Shown here piece after piece: positions 12,701 to 23,700 of a DNA stretch of 64,000 nt. The DNA comes from Mycteria americana (lineage: Eukaryota; Chordata; Aves; Ciconiiformes; Ciconiidae), in assembly GCF_035582795.1 (NCBI RefSeq), contig NC_134373.1, forward strand, positions 31,280,501 through 31,344,500, given 5' to 3'. The stretch's first letter is position 1. Each line of letters starts with the position of its first letter. The notes beneath the pieces were generated by a model, which was not told the origin of the DNA, searched no databases, and saw only the letters and a program-made list of their open reading frames with translations. Position numbers and translations under genes: made by a program.

Positions 12701-13925
12701 TCAGCGTGCTTAGGAGAGGCGGGGAAAAAGAAAGGTAAGATGGTCTCTGTCCCCGAACCTTACCTTTCGACCACAGAACAATGGGAAAGGAGACGGTCTG
12801 AAAAAAGACTGAGCACTGAAAATACTAATTTTACTGGTATGAAAGAATAAAATACATATAAGGAGCATGGGAAATGCTTTCTGAGGAAATAATTAATTTG
12901 AGGGGGCTTATCAGTTCGTACTCTGTCATCCCAATGATACAGTGTTTGTAGGGAATTATGATTCCATCTTCACATTTGAAAGTATAGAAATGAATAAGGC
13001 TTCATTTACTATTCTTTCTTTATATCTTTTGAAAAAATACACCTTTTGTATAGCTATCCTTAATTTTGCCCTCTTACAATTTGCAAGGAGAAGTAGCAGG
13101 ACTGTAGATGAACCAATACATTGAAATAGCAGACAGACATGAAGAATTTAAAAGAAAATACCCCAGGTAGGTGTCCTAATACCTGCATTTGGAAATTACC
13201 ATAGATTATGTACTTCCACGGACATGTTACTTCATGTATTTTACTGCCTCCACAGACAATCAAGGTATAATAATCCCACAGACTCAGAATCTCTCCTCCT
13301 TGCAAAGAGTTAATCTGAATATATTAAGGGAAGGAACTGTGCTACTTGAGAAAATGAGCCACAAGGCAAAACATGGAGCAAAACCATGTTACAGCCTTGT
13401 TGCTACAAGTGAATCCATGCCATCAAATCCTCTCTCCTGAGTGGAGCTGTTGATTCGGGTACCACTCTGGTACAAGGTGGATCTGGGACAGCAGCAGGGT
13501 CTCAAGTCTGCAACATGCCAGTCCTGCTGGCTGCCTGTCATCTCCACACCCTATTCCCACCTCACTTTCATACCTTCAGCAGAGGTGCAGGGAAGGTGTT
13601 CAGCTGCAGAGGTCACATACATGACTCAGTGCTCCCCAAGCCTGCTCAGTCACAAAATGATGCTGGGCTAAATGGGGAGTGCTGCCAGGCTGGTAGTTCT
13701 TTTTGTCACTTGTGGTGTTGTTTTAAGCATATAAGGAGACCCAGAATTTTAGATGGCTGCCACTTGTTATTAGTGCTCTGTTAGCCTGAGATCCAATAGC
13801 TTTTATTTCAAAATTTTAAAATAAATGTGCAAAGGAGCAGAGAAGGGGATAGCAGTACAGGTTTCAGAAGCTGCACTAGATAATTTGCAATGATTAAACT
13901 AGGAAGAGAAACATTAATGTTTTAC
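9791..13925 (-). other. HSPBAP1: HSPBAP1 intron 3
   Basis: A 4.1-kb intron. It contains a pyrimidine-rich plus-strand stretch at about 9840-10350, which produces overlapping chance frames, and a SINE at about 10745-10910. The remainder is AT-rich without recognised features. Confidence 0.85.
10745..10910 (+). repeat. Ancient MIR / MIR1_Amn-type SINE
   Basis: Reads GGAAACAGAGATTCGATTCC (box-B-like RNA polymerase III promoter element), TGGTCTCAGGCAAATCACTTC, then ATCTCTGAGCTTTATTTTTCCCATCTTGAAAAGGAAGATAA and AGTAAAGCACTTTGAGGTCATTC. This is a clear but diverged match to the 'ttcgattcctggct…gggcaagtcactt…cccatctgtaaaatggggataat…aaagcactttgagatc' layout of the family. Confidence 0.8.
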
Positions 13926-14110
13926 CTGGAAAATTTCTGGCTTGTCTTCAAATATCCTGGCAATGTATTTGTAGTCAGCGTAAGCCCAATATTTGGAGTA
14001 CTCATAACAACTGAATGGTCCAGAGAGACAAGAAGGCTGCCCACAACTCCAAGCCAAAAACTCTTCAAGTGTAGCCTTCACGTAGCTACACCTGGTTTCA
14101 AACTGGGGAA
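13926..14110 (-). CDS. HSPBAP1: HSPBAP1 coding exon 3
   Basis: This 185-nt exon (residues 75-136) lies between a TTGCTCTAG acceptor and a CAG|GTAAAA donor. It encodes VPQFETRCSYVKATLEEFLA, then a short variable stretch, then YSKYWAYADYKYIARIFEDK ending PEIFQ. This aligns throughout with the human segment that begins VPQFETTCNYVEATLEEFL and contains KFWAYADYKY. The YWAYADYKY block is the diagnostic core of the family. The exon begins with two bases completing the Val codon begun in exon 2 and ends in phase 0. Differences from mammals sit mainly in the loop between the LEEFL helix and the WAYADYK block (…SCGQPSCLSGPF…), as expected for orthologues. Confidence 0.96.
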
Positions 14111-17100
14111 CTAGAGCAACAAAAGAAAAGCCAAATATTAAATGAGCATTGAGCACAGAACCAGTAAAAATAATACATAGTTTCTCTCTCAGCGCTGGTT
14201 AAATGCAACACGAGATACCAAGTGGGACTAGGTGGCTTGGCTCTGGTCAATAAAATGGTTCTCATCACCTAACTCATAATTAGCCTGAGACTATTGTTTT
14301 TTCATTAAGGTTTGACTGAATGGCTGTTACCTTGAACTCGCTGTGAGGTAAAAGCACACCAGTAGTTTCTGTTGTTCATGTGCAAGACACCCTTCAGCAC
14401 AGTAACTCAATAATACGCCCGAGTTCCCTAAACAACTGAGAGCCTGTCCTTTGTTTCATCTCCCTTCTTAAGTGTGAGCTGCAAATGTGCACACAAGTAT
14501 TCGTGTACCCTTTATTTTGTCTCCATGGATTTATGTAGATGGACATGTTCATCTTTCCCTTTCCCTAAAGCAATAACCAAATCGGCACAGTAATGCGTAG
14601 GAAGCAAATTATGGAGCCACATGCATGCCAATGATCCATCTAAAATGCTGTGTGTCCTTATTTTTCATTTGGGACTGACAAAAGCATATTGCAGTGTTCC
14701 TTGGCAGACATAAAAAGTATTTACCAGCAGTGTTTTGCTCCCATCATGCTTTGGTCAGGCTGACTGATACAGCCTTTCAGCTCAAGGTCAGGTCACTTGG
14801 AAGGCCTAGAAGATAACCCACATCACAGCATACTTTGATTGTGGTTAATCAGAGATCTTCATTTCCCACAGCCGCTAATTGTGCCAGCTTCAAAAAGACT
14901 TATCCAATGTTAAAAAAAAAATATTACTTTACTATAACTACTACTGGGAAAAAATTACTGCAGCCTGCATGAATGACAATGACAGAGCTGCAATTTAACC
15001 TTGTGTAACTTGCATAGAGCTGCTCAGAAATGGGATCCTTTCACTGTTGTGCAGCAGCAGCTCTTCGTTCTTTACCACTCTCATTTTGTTACTGCAGCAA
15101 TTCTCACAGAGTCTCATACATTTGTTCTTATTCCCTCTGGGCGGGAGAACAGCTTTTACAAACCTTTATCACTATCATTTTGCCATTTTCCATTGTAGTA
15201 GCCTAGGCAGTGATTTTCCTTCCTCTCACTATCAAATTCATTAACTAAAAATGTCAGATAAGCCCCACTATTCAGCAATCCTTAACCTGGGTCTGTGCAG
15301 TAGAAGGGCTCCCTACCTAAGAACTGCATACAAGACATATAAATCACCTGCAATAACCAAAACCCCCCTATATGTGATTCCCTGTCTGTGTTGCAGTCCA
15401 ATGCCCTCTCCTGATACCCAGTCATTAATGCAATGCACATCATTTTACTAAAAGATGTCTGATGGAAAAATTAGATAAAAGATACAAGCACTACTGAAGG
15501 TAGCTCAATATCTGTATTATTTTGATGAGAACAAAGAGTGCTTAGGAAGCTGCCTATTTTCCAAGACAACTCAGGACCAAGTGTTTTAAAGGCAAGAAAT
15601 GTGCTCTTTCTACCTCACAGTGTATTTCACTCTGATCTTCATTTAAAAAAATCCAACTATGAAAGGCAAGACTATCTTCTAGGATACAGTCTCCTCAGGG
15701 CAGTGTTCTTGGTTTAATTTATAACTTGTTCGGTACCAAGGTGTGGGGGCTTATGGAAAAATAAATAGTAATAAAAAACATATTTGGGCAATCTAGACAG
15801 ATTGCTTAGATGGATTTGTAGACTGCAACTAGGGTGAAAATGTTAGCAATGGACAGCTGAAAGCAAGAACATTATTAACCAGTTTGCTAATACTTAATGA
15901 CTAAAAGCTGAAGATGTTTTGTAATTGATAAACTGTAGATTAAGCCACATAAGTCTAAAGTACGCTACCAGTGCTGTCTGGTGACACGGTATCTGAAAGC
16001 ATGACAGTCCTCCTCCCTCCCACCTAATGCCACAGATTGAAACTGGAGGGAGGAGAGAGGGAAGAATTGCTTTTTGGAGGAAGCAGCTCCCCTCCTTAGT
16101 TAAGGTCTGGTCCTGACAGATGCCAAATTCTCTTCTACTCAGAAAGACGCTGTTTGCAATGTATACCAACGGACATGTAGAAAAAAAGGATAATAGCCTT
16201 AGAAAATACCCTAAAGCTCCAGTAAGAATGCAAGTGAAATGTCTCCTCCATTTCTTTAAACTTAAAAGAAAACCAAATGTCTATTTACAGATGCTGAGGA
16301 ATTAAAATTATTTAAATGAATAATCCAAGCAAGGAATAGCCATTTAATACTACAACAAAGCACAGGCACACTCACAAACCAAAAAACTGGCCATCCACAT
16401 CCAGCTCCAATAACCACCTCAAATCTCAGCTTTATGCAACATTTATTCAGTGTACGGTATTTGTGTTATATTTTCAGCCTCCTATTCAGCTCCTGAGTCT
16501 ATAGCCACCTTTGTAGTCCCTCTCTACATCAAACATCAGAGGCTTGAATTCTCTCGCCATCCTTAGTAGTAGAACCTCTTGGGCAGATGGCCAAGTCGCA
16601 GCCCTTTTCTGCCCAACTGGGTATCTGACAGCATCAGCTCTATCCGGCATCTCTAAGAGAAATTTCCTCCAGAGATCTTGTGACTCATAACTGATCAGCA
16701 TGACAACCTCTTGCTCTCTCCAGCTTCTTCCCAGTAAACTCATTGTTTATTCATTTTACTACACAACCAGAGAAAATGGTCAAAATAAGAAATGTCTGCA
16801 TACAGAAGTCAGTTTTGTGTAAGCTTTCTTCTTCCTTTGTAATTGCTGGTGTGCTCCAGGTAGCCATCAGATAGATGGGCTATAATGGTGCATTTTCTCT
16901 GCCAGAAACTCAACTTCCGTAGCTGCTCCCCACCCTTTATCTCATCTCAGAAAAAGAAATCTTCTAGCGTGGCTGGAACTAGGTGGACAGGGATTTCCTG
17001 ATTAATAGCACCTTCATTGTTCTTGTAATGAATGCTGGTACTCTCTCTGGAGGTATCTCTGTCAATGCTTAATCCTCTGTATTTTTTCCCCTTTTATGGA

Positions 17101-18593
17101 CACATACTGTTTAACTTGTGTAATCAGACAGAATACTATCAAACACACAAACTTAGGTAGGTACAAATAATTCATACAAATAATACTGCTAGCTCCCACA
17201 TTTTCCATGTTTCAGATGTACCTTCCACATCCATATGCCTCAGGAAGTTCCAAACTAGCAAGAAAAGCAGCTATAAAATCCAAGCAAATCCCACCAAGTT
17301 GCCTCATCTGCAGTTCTCACTTTTTTATATTAGGGAATCTTCAGTTTGGGAATCCTGCGCCCCAGGCTGCAGATATGGCACTAAAGAAAGATGAGAAGTT
17401 GTCATAGTAAGAGGTCTCAAATTATTTAGAATCTTCCAGATAAACTTCATGGCTTAAATAATCTCAGAAACTCTGAAGTAGTCATTTTGGAGTGACACCA
17501 AAATATACCCATAAGCAGGAGAACAGTTTCTTTCTTGCTTATGTTTCCAACTCAGTGGCAGGAGTGGTCCTGTCTAGTCTCAAGGCAGTGAACCTATTGT
17601 AAACATGGGAGGAATATTCAGAGATCAATACAATTTTAGTTGTATTCTCCTGTTGCTTTCTCTAACCACATCACTGCCTCCCTTTCATCTGGGAAAGTTA
17701 GCATGAACAACGATAAGAGAGGCCCTCGTTGAAAAGCAATGTTAAACACATAAGAGTGAGATCAACCATTCTCCAAATGACAGTGGCACGTGAAATGTAT
17801 TACATTATTTCAGACTCTGAGATGGCTTGGCTAATGGCTTCACTAATATATCCTTACAGTGCAAATTTTTTATAGCATCACAGGTCTCCTTCAGTTACAA
17901 TATAACCCCTGAAGGCTCTACCCATCTTCTTGAAGACATTTCTAGCTCACATTAGCATGTAACGGAGGTTCCTGGAGATAAACCAATTGCTGCCTAGGGA
18001 TTGATGCCTTTATGAAAAAGCAAAATACAGATAGATGCAACTTCAAGATACAAATTCCAATTTAAATCCACTCTGTATCCCTAGTGACTACAAGTTATTG
18101 TCAAGTGATGACTCTTATCTACTTAGCTGGTAGCATCAATCCATCCCGTAGCTACATAACACTCCATCAATCCCATCAGAAGCTTTCCCAGCTGGAATAC
18201 CCATTTGGCTCTCAAAAAGTGTCTACTAATTAATGGAGACTAGGACCAAAACTATCTTTTTCCTGGTAAGCCTTGTGTATTACAATTGAGATATACTAAC
18301 AAGGTATCAGGAAAATGTCATATATATGCAACTTCTTCCCTATTGGCAATGGGAAGCCTTTTACATGCAGTGCAAGAACTGGCTGATACCTCATCGAACT
18401 ATAGATATTTCTGTGAAGATGTGTACCAACATATTAATTCTACACCTCAGTTGTCCCATCTGTAGAAAGTGACTAAGTAACATCTGTTTTCCCAGGAATC
18501 GCATAGGAATCATTACTCCATGCTGGTAAAATGCTTTGAAATCCTGAAATGCCAAGCATTTTCCCTCTAACACTTCTTTCTGTTTTCATCAAA

Positions 18594-19177
18594 AATAGTG
18601 TGGCCAGCAGGACTAGGGAAGTGATCGTGCCCCTGTACTCAGCACTGGTGAGGCTGCACCTCGAATGCTGTGTTCAGTTTTGGGCCCCTCACTACAAGAG
18701 AGACATTGAGGGGCTGGAGCGCGTCCAGAGAAGGGCAATGAAGCTGGTGAAGGGTCTGGAGCACAAGTCTGATGAGGAGCGGCTGAGGGACCTGGGGTTG
18801 TTTAACCTGGAGAAAAGGAGGCTGAGGGAGACCTTATTGCTCTCTACAACTACCTGAAAGGAGGTTGTAGAGAGGTGGGGGTCGGTGTCTTCTCCCAGGT
18901 AACAAGTGATAGGACAAGAGGAAATGGCCTCAAGTTGTGCCAGGGGGGGTTTAGACTGGATATTAGGAAATTTTACTTCACTGAAAGGGTTGTCAAGCAT
19001 TGGAACAGGCTGCCCAGGGAAGTGGTTGAGTCGCCATCCCTGGAGGTATTTAAAGGACGTTTGGATGAGGTGCTTAGGGACATGGTGTAGTGGTGGTCTT
19101 GGTAGTGTTAGGTTTATGGTTGGACTCGATGATTCTAAAGGTCTTTTCCAACCTATACGATTCTGTGATTCTGTGAT
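18594..19177 (+). mobile_element. CR1 LINE, 5'-truncated 3' fragment
   Basis: Encodes the C-terminal end of the CR1 reverse-transcriptase protein in pieces: the frame starting near 18600 reads [20 protein letters not shown], then [12 protein letters not shown] and [12 protein letters not shown]. After a frame break near 18840-18880 it continues with [20 protein letters not shown] to 19090. It ends in the CR1 3' UTR with GGTTGGACTCGATGATTCT, then TTTTCCAACC and the terminal ATTCTGTG octamer repeats at 19159-19177. It is truncated at the 5' end, as most CR1 copies are, and inactivated by frameshift. It lies in HSPBAP1 intron 2, opposite to the gene. Confidence 0.95.
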
Positions 19178-19799
19178 CATTTATCTTGCAAAAATTGAAT
19201 ATGAAATAATATGGTCAGTAACATAGTGTTGTTTAGTAAGATAACATGATGTAATCCTACCACTTCCATGGGAACTGGCAGACCCTCATACGGAGTCTTT
19301 GTGCAGACCCTGTATTCCAAGAAACAGGTGGTCCAAACGAAGAAAGTTAGAAGAGTAAAGAATAGCTAGGTGGAGTCTACAAAAATATGACTTAGATTGA
19401 ACATTTTTTAAGATCTGGGTTTGTCTGGCCTAGGAAAACAAAAGATTGAAGCGAGACAAGATACTTTAGGCAAAAGGAAGAAAGTGCATGGCAAAATGTA
19501 TTTTGGTATGTGGTTGGGAGGGCAAAGGATGTACAGGGCATGAATAAACCAATGAAGAACCTCTAAAGTGGCTAGTGGATTGCCACCTTGGAGCACATTT
19601 CCTGTATCTTCCCTCCCTGGTACGAAACTCCGTCCATGGATAGACTATCAGGAAACGCTACAGACCAAAATAGAGTTGTAGTATTTAAAATCAAGTGCAA
19701 AAATTGTCTTTCTCCCATGGTGTGTTCCTAGATGTCTGAGTGAATCTGGAGGGTTAGAGGTGAGATTACTGTACTGGTGTCAAGTAATTGTCTTAATGC

Positions 19800-19925
19800 T
19801 TTATACTTCTGTAGCATCTTTCATCACAGGACTTTAAACTATTGAAAACAACCATGGTCTTATAAAGCCTCTGAGAGGAAGGTGAGAATTATCACCATTA
19901 TCCAGATTAAAAAATAAAGATAGAC
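19800..19925 (-). repeat. Ancient SINE (MIR1_Amn-like) fragment
   Basis: On the plus strand: 'TTCTGTAGCATCTTTCATCACAGGACTTTAAACTATTG … CCTCTGAGAGGAAGGTGAGAATTATCACCATTATCCAGATTAAAAAATAAAGATAG'. This resembles the reverse complement of the family 3' half (cacctttcatc…gaggtaggta…attatccccattttacagat). Family assignment is tentative. Confidence 0.55.
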
Positions 19926-20282
19926 CAGTTAATTGGCTATTTTTTTTAACGCACTCAGGTTTGTGGATATGGAAGCTCAGCTCACATGAACATCTGAATC
20001 ACGTAAAAGACCAGGACCAACCACACATTCTACAAAGCAAGGAAAGAAAATGGAGATGCTTGATTCTCATGTTAGTGTTACTCACCAGACTTCCTACTAA
20101 GAATAAACACACAAGAAAGAGAAAGGAGAGTTCCACTGTTGGCCAAACCCAATGCCCTAAAAGCAAAGCCTGTGGTGAAAAGTAATACATTAGAGAGTGA
20201 ACAGTGATAATGGAGAGGCAGAAGAGTGCAGAACCTAAAAAAGAGAGTTGTGACATGTAACACCAGTCCACTTCAGTCTCAC

Positions 20283-20468
20283 CTAAATCCACTGTCTTCA
20301 GACCTAGCCTAAACTGGATTGTCTTCCCATCCAACACCGCAGAAAGGTATTTCGCATTCCAGTGCAGGGCTGGCCAGTCACCAACCATGTTACAGAAGAC
20401 TGCAGGTTGCTGTAGAGTCATCACAATTTCTTTGGCTTTCCCAGGAGTAAACGGTTTGACATCTTCAC
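20283..20468 (-). CDS. HSPBAP1: HSPBAP1 coding exon 2
   Basis: This 186-nt exon (residues 13-75) runs from a TTTCTTTACATAG acceptor (ending at 20469) to a GTGAGA donor (starting at 20282). The translation includes KAKEIVMTLQQPAVFCNMVG, then DWPALHWNAKYLSAVLDGK, which closely matches the conserved start of the HSPBAP1 cupin-like region (human KAKEIIMSLQQPAIFCNM...). In FIH/JmjC-like proteins this segment is the N-terminal part that precedes the double-stranded beta-helix: the peptide after a 'PAVF' turn and the W-x3-W/Y-L 'tryptophan-anchored' helix. The exon enters with 2 bases of a split Gly codon and leaves with 1 base of a split Val codon. The reading frame runs open into both introns, so a naive ORF is much longer than the exon; only this interval is supported by homology and splice sites. 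Confidence 0.95.
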
Positions 20469-20694
20469 CTATGTAAAGAAAAAAACAAGCTGTAGAGAGA
20501 TGATTTATGATACATGAAGTGTTACCTATCATCTTCCACAGCATAGGAAACATTAAGAACTAACCTCCTTTGTTTATGGTTGATTTTTTTATTATATTTG
20601 TAGATGTTTTTAAGTCAAATTTCTACTGCAAACACTGAAAGAACATTCCTACACTAAATTAAAGTTTAAAGCAGTGTATTACCACACAAAATGT

Positions 20695-20727
20695 AAAAAC
20701 AAACAAACAAACAAAAACAACAAATAG
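20695..20727. repeat. (AAAC)n simple repeat
   Basis: A run of AAAC/AAAAC units directly readable in the sequence, in HSPBAP1 intron 1 about 230 bp upstream (in gene orientation) of exon 2. Confidence 0.9.
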
Positions 20728-23700
20728 GCATGTGCTTAGAATTTTCACTTGTAGCTTAGGCAATAAAGCACTGTAGCCAAACTGTTTAGAATTAGGCTAA
20801 CAATAAAAAAACCTTAAGAATAATGTCCAGAGTTTAGAGAACATAAATTTTATGAGTAATAGTCTTTCTGCATGGGATTCTTTCCAAGAAGTGTAGAGCA
20901 TTGTCAGAGATGGCAAACCAGGTTCCTACGCATTTGATTTAAACCAAGAAACAGCAGCATAACCAAACCAGCAGGTATTTTTAGTGTTTTAAAATTCCTT
21001 TTCATCTACAAAATTTTAGAAAAAGGAAATTGTGCCAAGAACTAAACTAACCTGAGATTTCCACTTACTCCTTTGCTGTTTAGGGATTTATATGCCCCAC
21101 TGAAACTGTCAAGCTGAAATGCTGGCAACCTTGAATAAACTCAGCACTTTCAGAACAACTTTTCTTTAGGGACATATTGAGAAGGAAAACCTGATTTAAA
21201 GAAAAAAAAAACATAACAGCTCCATAGAGCTGAAGCAGTGGACTACAACTCCACATCATAAAAAAATCCATTCATTATTTTACCCTCTATTGAAGTTAAC
21301 TCATCCAGAATTTGTATCTGTATAATGCCTAACATTTAACATACTGAATCAATACGTACGGTTCCCCATGACTCCTAGCAGCTCATTTAAAACAAACAAA
21401 CCAATTCAATCACTCTATTTGGGGGTCAAATTATGGTCTGGCATGCACGATGGGTTAAATAAATACAGGACAAGAAAATTCCCTTTACTCCTGGGTGTTA
21501 ATTTTGCCTCTCCCTCCTCCCTGTGTGTGGGTGGTGGGACAGGTATTGGAGAACCAGCCGGTCCCGCATGGGGCAGCCCAGCAGTACCAGCTGGGGGAAA
21601 CACAGAAGACAACCCACCAGGAACAAGGTCACCAAGGAAGGTTCTTCAGGATTGTTTCAAACATAACAGTTTAAAATAAATATATGAACGTTGAAGTGTG
21701 AATGGCAGGAATAAGAGGAGCCCTGTGCGTGCTGTACGCCAAATCTCTTTGGGAACTTTTGTGAGTCCCCCTTCTTTTGGCAGGGTTTATACTCCGGCAT
21801 AGCTGTACTTTTTAGTTTTCTAAATTAAACTGCTGTCTTCACACAGATTCAGTGGAAGGTATCAGGGCCGGGGTCTCCTACGGTCAAGAGGTCCCTTCTC
21901 GCACAGACTTCCAGGGAAACTGAATCGCTCTCTCCTTCCACTCCTCATGAAAACTCCAGCTTGAAGCTTTAAAACTAAAGACCTCCAATATTTTATCTTC
22001 ATGGAACATAAAATTTTTAAATGGCTTCCCTTTCTTAAGGCAGATGACAGGAGGGAATTTGGGTTTTGGTTTGTTTTCCACATTTCCTCTTATACGCAGA
22101 GCAACACTTGGCAGGATGGTGTTGCTGTGACACAGAGATGTCTACGACACTTGGCCTTCAGTCTCGCGCTCCAGCAACTTGCACAACCAGGACATAAGGA
22201 GGCCTCACGGGGACCGTATGTCTTACCATATGGTCTTCACTACCCCCGGAAGGAGGCTCTGGGGGTTTCTGAGCAATAGGTTAGTATACCTAGAAGGGAG
22301 CAAGTCCAGAGAAGGCAGAAAGACCATCTGCAGACACAACGGCACGTGCTGGTGCAGCTACCAGGAGCTGGCTACGAGGTATGGCAAGAGGCTAAAGCTC
22401 AGCAAGTTTTTTTGCAGTGGTGCTGTTCAAAGACTAAAGGCAAGACTCAGTCCAGATCTGAACACTCCCAGAGGGATTTATAAAAATTCTTCTGTCTCCA
22501 ATAGGTGCAATTATAATACCATATAGAAGCGGCTTTCACAATGCGGGAGCTGGCTGGCCTTACATACCTTTCAGATTTTCCAACTTGTAAAAATGAAATT
22601 ATTCCTGCTTAGGCTAAGTTTATCACCGCATGGCTGTCTTTTTGACTACTCAATTGTTTTTGTCTTAAGGGCACTACATTTACTTATTTGAGAGGATATA
22701 AATCCAAAGAAATGCAAGAAATTGGTGGCACTTCTTTGGAGAATTTTGCAAAGCTGAGTTTTATTGCAGAAGCTTCAGGTTTATACTGAAACTTCAGTCT
22801 ACAGTTGGGAAGGGCTACAAAAGCAGAAATATTACTGGGAGAGACAGGAAGGCTCATTGAAGCTAACTGCTGATTCTGTGTGGCTTTCTAATGATTTCCA
22901 CGTGCGTATTGTGCTTTTGAAAGGTGTGGGTTTAACCACAATGAATATACAGTGGGAAGTGCAGAGCTCAAGCTACTGGGAGAGTTTGTATCATGCCAAA
23001 CAAAAAACCAAAATTAGACTAAATAGCCTCTCCTCTACGAACATTAGCTGGAGGTTTTTGTCATGTCACCACTCTTTATTCAGTTGTAAACCTATTTCCC
23101 CATAAAATTTAGAAACAATGAAAGAGGACAGTCTGTCTTAGTAAGATGCTAATCATTCCTATCTTCAAACAGAATTAAAATCATTGTTAAATGAGTATAT
23201 ATCGTTTCCTGATATAGATAATCACATACAATACATATGATATAACCAGCAGTGAAGTTTGAAACATTTTAGAAAATTTAAAGCATTAGATAAATGAACA
23301 TTAGGGTTTTTTTGCAAAGACAAATGGGGATTCTTGCCGATGTTGTGTGAAGAATCTTTAAGTGTCTTGATTCAGTTTTATGTATTCCTTGGTGAGAACA
23401 GCAGTCAGCTAAACATAATTCTTTCCCCATAATATTTGTCATGCATATCTAAATATCTGTTAGAGAAAAGGCACACGATAAAAGGTAAATATCATATACT
23501 ACATCAAATAGATATTATGATAATTTGGAGAACTCTGCTCATGACCAAGGGAGATTTCTGACAGAACTATATGCTGTAGGAGTGGTAAAAAGTAATTAAA
23601 AGAGATATCTGAAGATATCTCTTGGAAGAGAGATTAGCAGAAAAATTTGTAATTTAAAATACTAGTAATCTTTTCCTTAGTTATTGTTATCATAGCTTCA

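Larger units (their letters stand above)
14111..20282 (-). other. HSPBAP1: HSPBAP1 intron 2
   Basis: A 6.2-kb intron with a plus-strand (antisense to the gene) CR1 fragment at 18594-19177 and an old minus-strand SINE piece at about 19800-19925. The 14.1-18.5 kb part shows no recognised element. Confidence 0.85.

Noticed and set aside
19999..20553. 184-codon minus-strand frame taken whole
   Set aside because: Only 20283-20468 is HSPBAP1 exon 2. The flanking codons are read-through of intron 1 and intron 2 beyond clear splice sites.
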